A stretch of DNA of 64,000 nucleotides from positions 26,125,011 through 26,189,010 of the forward strand of contig CM119264.1 in assembly GCA_051294375.1 (NCBI GenBank). Direction: 5' to 3'. Below the pieces are notes generated by a model. It was not told where the DNA came from. It worked only from the letters and a program-made list of their open reading frames with translations, and did no database searches. Source of the DNA: Paraspadella gotoi (lineage: Eukaryota > Chaetognatha). Every line of letters starts with the position of its first letter. The first letter of the stretch is position 1. Of the stretch, positions 24,197 through 37,360 are shown one piece after another. The position numbers and the translations under genes were made by a program.

Positions 24197-24464
24197 TAAA
24201 AATAAAAATATAAAACGTCTTCAGAAATAAAGCTTTGTCATTGATATTTTTGAATGTAGTTATATAAAACAGTACTAAAACATAGCCGCGTTTTTGTTTA
24301 TAAACATATTTAAACAGTTCAATACCTTTTACTAAGCGGTAAAACCATAGAATCGGATACGAAACGAGGGCATCACAACCTCGAAGCGTTTTGACTCGTT
24401 TGACGTTGTTGTCAACCCATTCTCACCTCTTTGGTTAATGGAGAATGGGGAGGGGATAAAAAAA

Positions 24465-24473
<9 letters not shown>

Positions 24474-24523
<50 letters not shown>

Positions 24524-24537
24524 GAGAGAGAGAGAGA
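24474..24537. repeat. (GA)n microsatellite
   Basis: Longer, interrupted counterpart of 14236-14270. Confidence 0.9.
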
Positions 24538-25611
24538 TCACGAGGAAGGCACAAGCAGATAGACAGCCAGACAGACCGTAAGCCGCATCGTGGTCGTTTA
24601 AGAACTACACCGAGACATGATATCAATAAGACAAGAAATCATGAACCAATTGGTTCTTGGAAGGGAGAGGGATAAAAATCGTTAAATTGGAAAATCAAAA
24701 AATTAGATTTACATAAAGTCATGTGCATAAAAAATCCCGACACTTTATTTCAAACTTTAAAATTCACCCTATTTCCTTGAATTTTTCAAAAAATTGTTAA
24801 AATAAATTAAAGATAATGAGTTTGGCATAAATTTTATTAAAATCGGGCTATCCATTTAGGAGCAGTGATTTTTTAAAATAAAGTACTCGACAACAAAACT
24901 GAATGAGAAAAAATCTGATAGATTTAAAACTAATCTTTTTTTGGATATTTTATATTAAAAAGAAATTATACTGAACATTAGGAGGAATAGCTGGCTTGCC
25001 CTAGATCCTTAAATAATTATCTTAAGTTTATTGAAATATTTGATGAATTATAAGTCTATGATTCTGAAGCTTTTAGATAAAAGTCAATTTTCCGTTTGAT
25101 TCAAGTTTAAAAAATTATATCTCCTAAACCACTTGACCGATTGTAATAAAATTAAAAACATTGATTCCTATTTAAAAAAATATTTTTTTTTATAATTTAT
25201 AAAAATATCTTTTTAAAGAGTCTGGAATTTAAAGTTATAAAGTTGTACAGGAGTGTAGTTTTACTTTCTTCAAAACGTGAATTTGTTTCATAGGCAAATA
25301 GTAAAAATATTCTTTTTCAACCTAACGAGATTCAAACGGCGGCAAAAAAAAAAAAATTTCAAATGCAAAACAGTCCGCAAAAAAAGAGAAAAGAAAAAAG
25401 GTAAAAAAATAAGGCGCGACAAAAAAGAGCAAAAAAAAAAAAATAAATAAAATAAAAAGAAAGAAAACGGAGAGGAGGAAGAGACGAGCTTATTTTTTAT
25501 TCAGATTAATGGACGATGAAAATATTATGAGGGCGACAAAACAAAAGGAGCGTCGTTATTCCGATACTAAATATACAGGACCTCGAGGTATGGCCGCATT
25601 GACGAACGTTA

Positions 25612-25818
25612 ATGTCCAAATATGGTCAAAAATATTCTAAAGTATTTGGCTTTACTGTTATCATCGGGGTTGTTGTTATTAAGGATATAATAATTCGGTT
25701 ATATTATTCAAAAATAAGAAAAGAATACGTTAAGAGGATAACAAGAACAGGAACAACAACAACAACAACCATACCATCAGCATCAGGGATAACAAAGCTA
25801 CAACATTTGACCGACTAA
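25612..25818 (+). CDS. Small hypothetical ORF, copy 2 (doubtful)
   Basis: 68 codons, same start and stop as 15339-15545. It differs at residues 23-27 through a compensating pair of one-base indels (IKDII here, LRILI in copy 1). One hydrophobic segment is followed by a basic region and a Thr run. If the copies are haplotypes of one locus, one version may simply be a sequencing error. Confidence 0.2.
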   Translation: MSKYGQKYSKVFGFTVIIGVVVIKDIIIRLYYSKIRKEYVKRITRTGTTTTTTIPSASGITKLQHLTD

Positions 25819-26099
25819 ATAAAAAAACAACAAACAACAGCAAGAACACAAAATTTATCAATCTCTTCTTTCCTCTCCTCGGTTTTTTTTTTCTTCGGAA
25901 AAACGGAAAAACTTCTGACAAACAGTAAAGATGATATCGGAAAAGAATAACGCCGGAATCTGAAGAGGCAGCCCCGGCGGAGTCGGCAGCGGCGTCGGAG
26001 CCGCAGGGCCGAAAACGAGGCCAAAACAAACAAACAAACGAAAAACCTGAATAAAAAAAAATAGAGGCGAAGAAAATAAAAACTGTGAATCTGATCTGA

Positions 26100-26121
26100 T
26101 CTCTCTCTCTCTCTCTCTCTG

Positions 26122-26197
<76 letters not shown>
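26100..26197. repeat. (CT)n microsatellite
   Basis: CT repeats with one 'tgcc' break, longer than the counterpart at 15832-15898. It produces Arg-Glu repeats in minus-strand frames. Confidence 0.92.
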
Positions 26198-26199
<2 letters not shown>

Positions 26200-26736
26200 G
26201 TTTCTGCAAGGAAGACGCAAACGTGCCTCGGTCTTTGGGGCAACGAGGGACGAACCCTGAGAGACTCTGGATTATTCTTTCGACTGTTCCTTCTCTTCTT
26301 TCTTTTCTTAGACTCTTCAATCGGTAGCAAAATCTTTCGCGGTCTCGTTGTGCTTCTTTTATATGTTTTAATATTAATACTAATATTAAGCATTAAACTG
26401 AGTTACGTTTAGTGCTTCACTGAATAAAATTTTAGACGATCCGTGAAAAATTTTCAAAAAGATATACACATTATCTGAATATACTTCTATTCATCTACAT
26501 TACTTTTTGACATTAACAAAGTTGTATTTGAAATAAATATGAAGTACTTTAATTTTATGGTTATTTTATGGTGATTTCGTTATTTTTTTTATAAATAATT
26601 TTTACACTACGGTTCTCAGCGCCATATTTCCACTCCGTCGATTTCGAGATAAAATTTTTAATTCTTTTTGTTGTTATTTTTTTAGGCGACGAAAATTTTA
26701 TTTTTATCGCTTTTGTTGCGTTGCATTAATAGTTTA

Positions 26737-26780
26737 ATGAATAAAGAAAAATACGAAGAGGCCATTCCTCTTTCATTTTC
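26737..26780. other. ~45-bp segment present only in block Z copy 2
   Basis: Copy 1 reads 'agttta' directly into 'caccgcctcag' (about 16440-16455). Copy 2 has about 45 extra bases, including 'ggccattcctctttc', before 'caccgtctcag'. This is too long for a read error and is a real structural difference between the two copies. Confidence 0.9.
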
Positions 26781-27057
26781 ACACCGTCTCAGCACTTGGA
26801 AAATGTTTGAATTGAACTTAATTTTACAAATTTAACTTTACGAAATAATGACGAAATAATTTTTTTGACTTTTTTGTTTCATTATGAATTCGAACAGGAA
26901 GAATTTTAAATGTTCTTAACAATGTGTTCTATTTACTAGAGATCAAATTTCTATTCTTTTTTCCTTTATTTTTAAAAATATTTTCCTCCTTTTTAAATCC
27001 TTTTTTCCTTTTTTTCCACACTTTTCCGCCTTTTTATTTTCCTGTATGTCACTTTCG

Positions 27058-27521
<464 letters not shown>

Positions 27522-27606
27522 TTTCTCTCCTACATCCCCATCACTCTCAGGGATTAAATTCTTCTTAACCCTCCACTATAAATTATCCCTTCCCCCGGGA
27601 GAATAA

Positions 27607-28310
27607 ATTTCTCAGTTCCTCCGCCTACGAAGTTCGAGTACTATAAACTTTGTTTCCTCGCCGACTAAATATGGGAGCGCCCAAAGTACTAACCCACCTT
27701 TTCCTTATGACTTTTCGCGCTAAAATTCTCAAAAAAAATTTTTGGTTGTTTTTTTCTCCAGACGGAAAAACAACTGAATTTATGAATTTATGACAATTTA
27801 TGACCAGAAAATGGGTGTACATAAAAAACCTCGCATTAATTCCACGTTCTATTTAAAACTGTCCAAGCCCCGGATGCCTAACATGATTTGGCCATTTTTG
27901 GCCATTTCGACAGATTCATACCCGTTTCGAACGGCATGCTACTCTTGTCATCCAATCTCAGCACTGGCCAACAATCTGATATCACTTCCATGCGATTTTG
28001 ATGCTTTTCTTCTTAAATCCACTTTAAACACAGATGTGTTTTTGTAAACTCATAAATCCCAACCGCTCAATCCAATTTAAAATGAAGTACCACTACCCAG
28101 CGAACCGCCCCAAGCGCCCCAGCCGCTCTAGCAGCCCAGAAGCTCCAACCACTTCAACGGCCCCACGTAGTTGGGCCATCTTGGCGGTAAATCTTTCATT
28201 TCTCTCAGGACAAAATAAACCTGTCAAGTTCCCACCTTTGAATTTCTTGATTATAGGAGAAGATGTTTCAACTTGCCATGACGGAAAGAAGACCGGACAC
28301 GGGGCTATTC

Positions 28311-28313
<3 letters not shown>
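27607..28313. other. Single-copy spacer between blocks Z and X
   Basis: About 700 bases with mixed composition and no microsatellites. Two plus-strand frames overlap here (27790-28047 and 28034-28423); neither resembles a known family. A short exon-like segment at 28082-28186 is noted separately. Confidence 0.6.
28082..28186 (+). other. Exon-like segment (doubtful)
   Basis: The ATG at 28082 sits in an 'aaaatgaag' context and opens 35 codons with a GC-biased third position that is unusual for this window (Pro, Arg and Ser rich, starting MKYHYPANRPKRPSRSSSPE). It is followed at 28187 by 'gtaaat', usable as a weak 5' splice site. The open frame itself runs on into the CT tract to 28423. No homology is recognised. 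It could equally be a chance GC-rich patch. Confidence 0.15.
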
Positions 28314-28383
<70 letters not shown>

Positions 28384-29387
28384 TCGTCTCTCGTCTCTGT
28401 CTGCTTTGGTTTTTTATATATAGCTAAGTCTTGATGTTGTTTAACTAAAAAGCGACAACGGCCAGGATTTTTTTCTCGAATTATTAAATCGCTCTGACAC
28501 GAGCTCTCCATCCAATTCTCTCTCTCTCTCTCTCTCTTCTCATCAACATCATTTATAACTCATGCATTCGTCGTTTCTATTTTCGACGAGTGCTCCCCCC
28601 CACTTCTCCATCGTCTCTCCCTCCTTTCTCTCCCCCTCCTCTCCCATTTTGCCATTGATTCCGAATTCGAATAGACGGGCAGATGGCGCGAGAGACGAGT
28701 CCGCTATTTCGACCGTTGCTCTTTTATTATCTTTGTTCAATTTGCGTTTTGTTTTTTTGTTTTGTGTTTTTTTTTGTTTTTTGTTTTATTTTCATATTTT
28801 TATACTTGATTATTATTTTTTATTGTTAACTTTTAACAGTTTTCACTCTCATATATTTGTTTTCTTTCCTTTTTAGTCTCCCAAAATTTCTCTAGAGTCA
28901 TTCCCTTACCACTTTTCGGAAAACCATTTTTATATGGACTAATCTCCGACGCACAAAATTTACAAATCATACATACTTCCCTCAAAAACATGAATAAATA
29001 AGATATAAAGTATTATTAAGTTTTATTATTCGCATTCATTTTTTTTCCTCTTTCAATCGTCGCCATTTTTTTTTCCTCCTCCAACGACGCTTATCCCCTT
29101 TCCATTCATCCTTGATGGCGGCCTTAGTCCTATCATTTTTCTCCTCTCTTTTCTTTTTTTTTTCTCTTCTCTCTATTTCCTCTTTCCCGATTCTTTTCTT
29201 TTTTTTTTACGATAATAAACGGGCGACTTTCTTTTCTTCGAAAATGGCGGCCGCGACGACGACGACGACGACGACGACGATATAAACATCGATAACGAGA
29301 CGAGCGTCGCATTTCTGTCCCATTGGTTCAGTCTCTCGCTCAGCGGGCGCCCCTTGTTATCACTTCTTCTCTCTCCTTTCCTCTTCT

Positions 29388-29464
<77 letters not shown>

Positions 29465-30194
29465 CTCTTTTCTCTCTGGGGTCGTTGTTATGATGCCGAA
29501 AGCAAACGAGTCCCCTTTCTGAAAATAAGTTGCTTAACCAACCGCCGCCGCCGCCGCCGCTATCACCTGTTTGTTGTGATGACAAAAATATCCCCCTTCT
29601 TCGTTGTTGTTGCGTTGCCCATGTGCGATCGCAAGAAGGTAAGGGAGAGACTGACCTTTTATTTCTGTCGCCTCTGTCCTAGACAGAGGAATCATTAAGG
29701 GAGAACATAAAAACCCCGTCTCATCACATCGGACACTTCGGACACATTGGAACACATTTTTATGATTACTTCGAGAACATTTATTTATTCTCTTTTATAT
29801 GCTTGTTAAAAATTTTCGGCGTTAAGTTTTTAGATAGTTTAGTTTTCAATGTTAATAATCAGATTTTTTTTCCATTTAATTTTAGTTAGTTTTACAAATT
29901 TTTAGTTAGTTACTTATTTTAGTTATTTTAACCATGTTTAGTTAGTTAGTTAATCGTTTCAAAGGCTTCTATTTTGAATTTACAATAAGTCGCGGTTCAT
30001 TTTTGGCTCCTAAACGCTGAGCGCCGCATCTGTAACATTAAATAAGGATTCTAAAGGAGACTAGTAAAAGTCAAGTGGTTTAATTTTTAAGTAAGAAGTA
30101 AAAATGTTTAAAAGAATAATTTTTTTTTAAGCGTCGCAACAGATTGACTAAACACAACAATGAAGAGAAGGCTATTCCGCTCGTGCTTTAACCC
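28314..30194. repeat. Block X, copy 1
   Basis: A 1.9-kb block repeated at 39231-41009. It holds a CT tract, a T-rich stretch, a GC-rich ATGGCG/ACG segment, a second CT tract, a (CCG)n run and a 'gttagttagtta'-rich AT tail. It ends at 'gtgctttaacccc', where the satellite starts. No frame is shared intact with the other copy. Confidence 0.92.
29235..29480 (+). promoter_or_regulatory. CpG-rich promoter-like segment in block X copy 1
   Basis: A YY1/Pho-like 'aaaatggcggcc' (29241-29252) is followed by an ACG repeat, an inverted CCAAT box ('attgg', about 29322), 'gcgggcgcccc' and a ~90-base CT tract. This mix of motifs is typical of TATA-less metazoan promoters. In copy 2 (40095-40300) the first motif reads 'gaaatggcgaccg'. 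No downstream exon could be identified. Confidence 0.25.
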
Positions 30195-33100
30195 CACTAT
30201 GAAGCCATAGAAGGTGACAGCAGAAAATTTCATACAGCCTCGCTACCCCACCTGTAACCACTACAGCTATGAAGCCATAGTAAGGTGGACAGCAGAAATT
30301 TCATACAGCCTGCTTAAACCCACCTGTACCACTACACTATGAAGCCATAGTAAGCGTGGACAGGCAGAAAAATTTCATACAGCCTCGCTACCCACCTGAT
30401 AACCACTACACTATGAAGCCATAGTAAAGTGGACAGCAGAAAATTTCATACAGCCTCGCTACCACCTTAACCACTACACTATGAAAGCCATAGTAAGGTG
30501 GACACAGAAAATTCCAACAGCCCTCGCTACCACACTCTGTAACACTAACCAGAAGCCATAGTAAGGTGGACAGCAAAGAAGAATTTCATACAGCCCCTCG
30601 CTACCCACCTGTAACCACCTCACTAGAAGCCATAGTAAGGTGGACAGCAAAAATTCATACAGCCTCGCTCCGCACCTGTAACCACTACAACTAATGAAGC
30701 CCATAGTAAAGGTGGACAGCAGAAATTTTCATACACCTCGCTACCCACCTGTAACCACCTACATATGAAGCCATAGTAAGGTGACAGCAGAAAATTCATA
30801 TCAGACCTCGCTAACCCCACCTGTAACCAACAACTATGAAAACCATAGTAGGAGTGACAGCAGAAAATTTCATACAGCCTCGCTACCCACCTTTAACCAC
30901 TACAACTATGAAGCCATAGTAAGGGTGGACAGCAGAAAATTTCATTATCAGCCTCGCTACCACCTGTAACCACTACACTATGAAGCCATAGTAAGGTGGA
31001 CAGCAGAAAATTTCAAATACAGCCTCGCTACCCACCACCTGTAACCACATACCTATGAAGCCATAGTAAGGTGGACAGCAGAAATTTATACAGCCATCGC
31101 ACCCACCTGTACCACTACACTATGAAGCCATAGTAAGGTGGACAGCAGAAATTTTCATAACGCCTCGCTACCCAACCTGTAACCGACTACACTATGAAGC
31201 CCATGTAAGGTGGACAGCAGAAAATTTCATACAGCCTCGCGTACCTCCCTGTAACCACTACACTATGAAGCCATAGTAAGGTGGACAGCAGGAAATTTCA
31301 TACACCTCGCATACCCAACCTGTAACCACTACACATGAAAGCCATAGTAAGGTGGACAGCAGAAAATTTCATACAGCCTCGCCTACCTCACCTGTAAACC
31401 ACTACACTATGAAGCCATAGTAAGGTGACAGCAAGAAAATTTCATACAGCCTCCAACCCACCTGTACCACTAACAACTATGAACCATAGTAAAGGTGGAC
31501 AGCAGAAAATTTCATACAGCCTCGCTACCCACCTGTAACCCACTACACTAGAAGCCATAGTAAGGTGGACAGCAGAAAATTTCATACAGCCGTCGCTACC
31601 GCACCTGTAACCACTAACATATAAGCCATAGTAAAGGTGGACAAGCCAGAAAATTTCATACAGCCTCGCTAAACCTTCCACCTTAACCATTACCACTATG
31701 ACCATAGTAAGGTGACAGCAGAAAATTTCAATACAGCCTCGCTACCTCACCTGTAACCACTACACTATGAAAGCCATAGTAAGGTGGACAGCAGAAATTT
31801 CAGTACAAGCCTCGCTACCCACCTGTAACCACCTACACTATGAAGCCATAGTAAGGTGGACAGCAGAAAATTTCATAACAGCCTCGCTACGCACCTGTTA
31901 ACCACTACACTATGAAGCCATAGTAGTGGACAGAGTAAAGAATTTCATACAGCCTCGCTACCCACCGTAACCTACTACACTATGAAGCCATTAGTAAGGT
32001 TGGATCAGCAGAAATCCATAACAGCCTCAGCTAACCACCTGTAACCATACAACTATGAAGCCATAGAAGGGTGGACCAGCAGAAAATTTCATACAGCCTC
32101 GCACCCCCACCCTGTAACCACTACACATGAAGCCATAGTAAAGTGTGACATCAAAAATTTCATACAGCTCGCCACCCACCTTAACCACTACACAGAAAGC
32201 CATAGTAAGGTGGACAGCAAAAATTCATACCCGCTACCCACACTGTAACCACTACACTATGAACCATAAGTAAGGTGGACAGCAGAAAATCATACAGCCT
32301 CGCTACCCCACCTGTACCATACACTATAACCATAAGTAAGTGGACAGCAAGAAAAATTTCACATACAGCTCGCTACCCCACACTGTAACCACTACAACTA
32401 TAAGCCATAAGTAAGGTGACAGCAGAAAAATTCAATACAGCCTCGCTACCCACCTGTAACCACTACACTATGAAGCCATAGTAAGGTGGACAGCAGAAAA
32501 TTTCATCAGCCCGTAAACCCACCTGTAACCACTACACTATGAAGCCCATAGTAAGGTGGACAGCAGACATTTCATACAGCCTCGCTACCCACCTGTAACC
32601 ACTACACTATGAAGCCATAGTAAGGTGGAAGCAAAATTTCATAACAGCCTCGCTACCACCTGTACCACTACACTATAACAGCCATAGTAAGGTGACAGCA
32701 GAAAATTTCATACAGCCTCGCTACCCACCCGAACCACTACACATGAAAGCCATAGTAAGTGGACAGCAGTAAAATTTCAATACAGCCCTCGCTACCCACC
32801 TGTACCACTAACACTAATAAGCCCATAGTAAGGTGGACCAGCAGAAAATTTCATACAGCCTCGCTAACCCACCTGTTAAACCACTAACACTATGAAGCCA
32901 TAGTAAGGTGGACAAGCAGAAAATTTCATACAGACTCGCTACCCCACCTGTAACCACTACACTATGAAGCCATAGTAAGGTGGACAGCAGAAAATTCAAT
33001 ACAGCCCTCGCTACCACCTGTAACCACTACACTATGAAGCCATATAAGGTGGAAAGCAGAAAATTTCATAACAGCCTCGCTAACCCACCTGTAACCACTA

Positions 33101-35980
33101 CAACTATGAGCCATAGTAAGGTGGACAGAGCAGAAAATTCATCAACAGCCTCGCTACCCACCTGTAACCACTAACAGGAAGCCATAGTAAAGTGGGAACA
33201 GCAGAAAATTTCATACAGCCCTCGCACCACCTGTAACCCACTACACTATGAAGCCAATAGTAAGGTGGACAGCCAAAATTCATACACCTCGCTACCCACA
33301 CTGTAACCACTTACACCTATGGAGCCATAGTAGGTGGACAGCAGAAAATTCATACAGCCTCGCTACCCACCTGTAACACAACTATGAAGCCATAGTAAAG
33401 GTGAACAGCAGAAAATTTCATACAGCCTCGCTACCCACCTGTAAACCACTAACACTATGAAGCCATAGTAAGGTGGACAGCAGAAAATTTCATACAGCCT
33501 CGCTACCGCACTGTAACCACTACACTATAAGCCATAGTAAGGTGACAGCAAAATATTTCATATCATTCTCGTCTACTCTCACTCTGTATATCCATCTACA
33601 CTAGAGTCCATAGTAAGGTGAACAGCAGAAAATTTCAAAATCAGCCTCGCTAACCGCACCTGTAACCATACACTATGAAGCCCATAGTAAGGTGGACAGC
33701 AGAAAATTTCATACAGCTCGCTACCCCCACCTGTAACCACACATATGAGCCTATAGTAAGGTGACAGCAAGAAAATTTCATACAGCCTCGCTTACCCACC
33801 TGTAACCACTACACTAATGAAGCCATAGTAAGGTGACAGCAGAAAATTTCATACAGCCTGCTACCCACTGTAACCACTACACTATGAAGCATAGTAAAGG
33901 TGACAGCAGAAGAAAATTTCATACACCTCCGCTACCCACCTGTAAACCCTACACTATGAAGCCATAGTAAGGTGACAGCAGAAAATTTCATACAGCCTCG
34001 CTACCCGCACGCTGTACCACACACTATGAAGGCCTAGTAAGGTGGACAGCAGAAAATTTATACAGCCTCGCTACCACCTGTAACCCTACACACTTGAAGC
34101 CATAGTAAAGGTGGACAGCAGAAAATTTTCATACAGCCTCGCTACCCCACCTGTAACCACTACACTATAAGCCATAGTAAGGTGGACAGCAGAAAATTTC
34201 AGAGCAGCCTCGCTACCCAACCTGTAACACACTACACATGAAGCCATAGTAAGGTGGACAGCAGAAAAATTCATACAGCCCTCCTGCTACCCACCTGTAA
34301 CCACTACATCTAATGAAGCCATAGTAAAAGTGACAGCAGATAATTTATACAGCCTCGCACCGGCACCCTTAACCACTACACTATGAAGCCATAGTAAGGT
34401 TGACAGCAGAAAATTTCAATACAGCCTCGCTACCAACCTGTAACCATACAACTATGAAGCCCAATAGTAAGGTGGACAGCAGAAAATTTCATACAGCCTC
34501 GCTACCCACCTGTAACCACTACAACTATGAAGCATAGTAAGTGGACAGCAAGAAAATTTCAATACAGCCTCCTACCCACTCTGTACACTACACTATGACC
34601 ATAGTAAGGTGGAAAGACAGCAGAAATTTCATACAGCCTCGCTACCCACCTGTAACCACTACACTATGAAACATAGTAAGGTGGACAAGCAGAAAATTTC
34701 ATAACAGCCTCGCTACCCACCTGTAACCCTACACTATGAAGCCATAGTAGGTGCAGCAAGAAAATTTCATAACAGCCTCGCTACCCCCACCTGTAACCAC
34801 TACACTAATGAAGCCATAGTAAGGTGGACAGCAAAAAATTTCATACAGCCTCGCTACCCATCCTGTAACCACTACAACTATGAGCCATAGTAAGGTGGAC
34901 AGCAGAAAATTTCATACAGCCCGCTACCGCCACCTGTAAACCACTACATCTATGAGCCATTAGTAAGGTGACAGCAGAAAATTTTCATACCAGCCTCGCT
35001 ACCACCTGTAACCACTACACTAATTAAGCCATAGTAAGGTGACAGGCAGAAATTTCATACACCTCGCTACCCACTGTAACCACTACACTATAAAGCCATA
35101 GTAAAGGTGGACAGCAAGAAAAATTTCATACAGCCGCGCTACCCACCTGAACCACTACACTATGAAGCCATAGTAAGTGGACAGCAGAAAATTTCAAATA
35201 CAGCCTCGCTAACCCACCTTAACCACTAACACTATGAATGCCATAGTAAGTGGACAAGCAAAAATTTCATACAGCCCTCGCTACCCACCTGTAACCACTA
35301 CACATGAAGCCATATGTAAGAGTGGAACAGAAAGAAAATTTTCAATACAGAGCCTCGCTACCATCACCGTAACCACTACACTATGAAGCCATAGTAAGAG
35401 GTGGACAGCAGAAAATTCAATACAAGCCCTCGCTACCCACCTGACCAACTACACTATGAAAAGCCATAGTAAGGGTGGACAGCAGAAATTTCATACAGCC
35501 TCGCTACCACCGTAACACACACTATGAACCATAGTAAGCGTGACAGCAAAAATTTCAACAGCTCGCTACCCACCTGTAACCACTAACACTATGAAGCCAT
35601 AGTAAGGTGGACAGCAGAAAATTTCAATACAGCCTCGCTACCCACCTGTACCACTACACTATGAGCCATAGTAAGGTGGACAGCAAGAAAATTTCATCAC
35701 AGGCCTCCTACCCACCTGTAACAACTACACTAATGAAGCCATAGTAAAGTGGACAGCAGAAAAATTTCAATACAGCTCGCTACCCCACCCCACCTGACAC
35801 TAACACTAACTATGAAGCCATAGAAGGGAGCCAAGCAAAAATTATCACAGCCCTGCTACCACCTGTAAACCACTACACTATGAAGCCATATAAAAGGTGG
35901 ACAGCAGATAAGAATTCATACAGCCTCGCTAACCCACCTGTAACCACTACACTATGAAGCCATAGTAAGGTGCAGCAGAA
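30195..35980. repeat. Tandem satellite array, 70-bp unit, ~80 copies
   Basis: A consensus built by eye from the cleaner units is 70 bases and contains, in order, 'ccactacactatgaagccat', 'agtaaggtggacagcag', 'aaaatttcatacag' and 'cctcgctacccacctgtaa'. About 5.8 kb gives roughly 80 copies, all in one orientation. Almost every unit carries one to several one-base indels, far above the rate in flanking single-copy DNA, as expected for unpolished long-read sequence. Each unit has a small dyad (ctatg...catag) and an 'aggtgg/ccacct' pair about 36 bases apart. Minus-strand frames of 62-87 residues are translations of the array and contain stops in the consensus. Confidence 0.98.
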
Positions 35981-36827
35981 TCCGCGCTAAAGTTCTAAAT
36001 GCATTGCCACCAACCCACCCCACCTCCAATAATTTGTTTTGATTTTATCTAATTACAAAAAGCTTTATCCTTGAACTTGTTGATTGAAAAGTAATTGCTA
36101 TACCACTATTTGCTTTGAAGTCATCTTCATTCTATTATGGGTTTTAAATGTTAAATGCATATCAATTAATTAGTCATTCTCTATAACATGTAGTTCCTAA
36201 GATTTTTTTTTATTCTTCATTTCTTAAAAATATAATACTACAATATGCAAAATTAGAGTTAAAATACTCAAAGGTTTTTAAATAATGCAAAATACAGTCA
36301 GAGAAAATTTTTATTTACACGTAAATATTAAGAAATGGATAATACTAAAAATTGTAAAAATTTCCAATTGTAACAATTGTAACATTTTTTTCCTTTCTTT
36401 TAATTTCTTTAAATATATATAAATTTTTCTTCTTATTTTTTGTCAGTTGCTGCCTTTCTAAACCCTTAAGAAACAAGTTCAGGCTCTGCAGTGACTGTTC
36501 AGCTGCCTTCCAGCGGCTGTCCAGCTATCTCTGTTTCTTGTCTGTCTTTTCTCTTTCTGTCTCTCTCTCCTCTGTACGATCCTCTTTGCGTGATCGTTTT
36601 TTTAAAAAAAATTGAATATTTTTTCCTTTTAAAAACCCTTTCTATTAATCGCCCATTTATTTCCCGATTTTTCCTCCAATGCAAAATCCCAAATCACATC
36701 CGAAGATTTTCGTGGATTTATTCAACTTCTTTCTCTCTCTCTTTCATCTCTCCTCTCTTTCTCTCTATCTTTCACTCAAACCACGGCATTTGCTTGTTTT
36801 TATTTATGATGTTGATTCTATGGAGTC

Positions 36828-37085
36828 AATGAATGACTATCATCCATCAATGAAATGACATCATCTTATCAATGAATGATTATCATCACATTCAATGAAT
36901 GACTATCCATTGCCATCAACCATTTGGTTATTATCACATCAATCAATTGGTAAACAAAAATCGATCATTTGGTGAATCATCGCATCAATTATTGGTTATC
37001 ATTCGCATCAGATATTCCGGTTATCATCGGCATCAATCATTTGTTTATCAATCGCACCAATATTTTGGTTATCACACATTGAAGG
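36828..37085. repeat. Degenerate ~23-bp minisatellite
   Basis: Repeated 'ggttatcatcgcatcaat' and 'aatgactatcatcaca' variants at intervals of roughly 20-27 bases. Units are diverged and grade from 'atgaatgactatc' to 'tttggttatca' types. Confidence 0.7.
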
Positions 37086-37104
37086 GAGGCCTCATCCTAT
37101 GTTC

Positions 37105-37252
37105 TTTTAAGATTTTTTTTCTCTCTTTCTGCTCTCTCTCTCTCTCTTTTTCTCTCTCTTTCTCTCTTTCTTCTCTTATGATATTCCAAAAGCAGAGGCT
37201 TAAAGTTTCCGAAATCTTTCTCTCTCCTCTCTCCTCTCTCTCCTCTCTCTCT

Positions 37253-37285
<33 letters not shown>

Positions 37286-37360
37286 CTTCTCTCTCTCTCT
37301 CTTTCTCTCCTCTCTCTGTCTCTCTCCTCCTCTCTCCTCTTCTCTCTTTTCTCCCTTCTG
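37105..37360. repeat. CT-rich tract with a ~29-base poly-T
   Basis: Interrupted CT repeats surround an uninterrupted T run near 37257-37285. Such a run is poorly resolved by noisy reads, so local length is uncertain. Confidence 0.88.

Noticed and set aside
30474-34274. Recurring frames containing MKFSAVHLTMAS or YEIFCCPPYYG in the satellite
   Set aside because: The 70-bp unit shifts frame every copy and its consensus has stops in the three-unit cycle; the frames exist only where indels happen to remove stops.
30195-35980. CRISPR-like array
   Set aside because: There are no unique spacers; the whole 70 bases repeat, and the sequence is eukaryotic.
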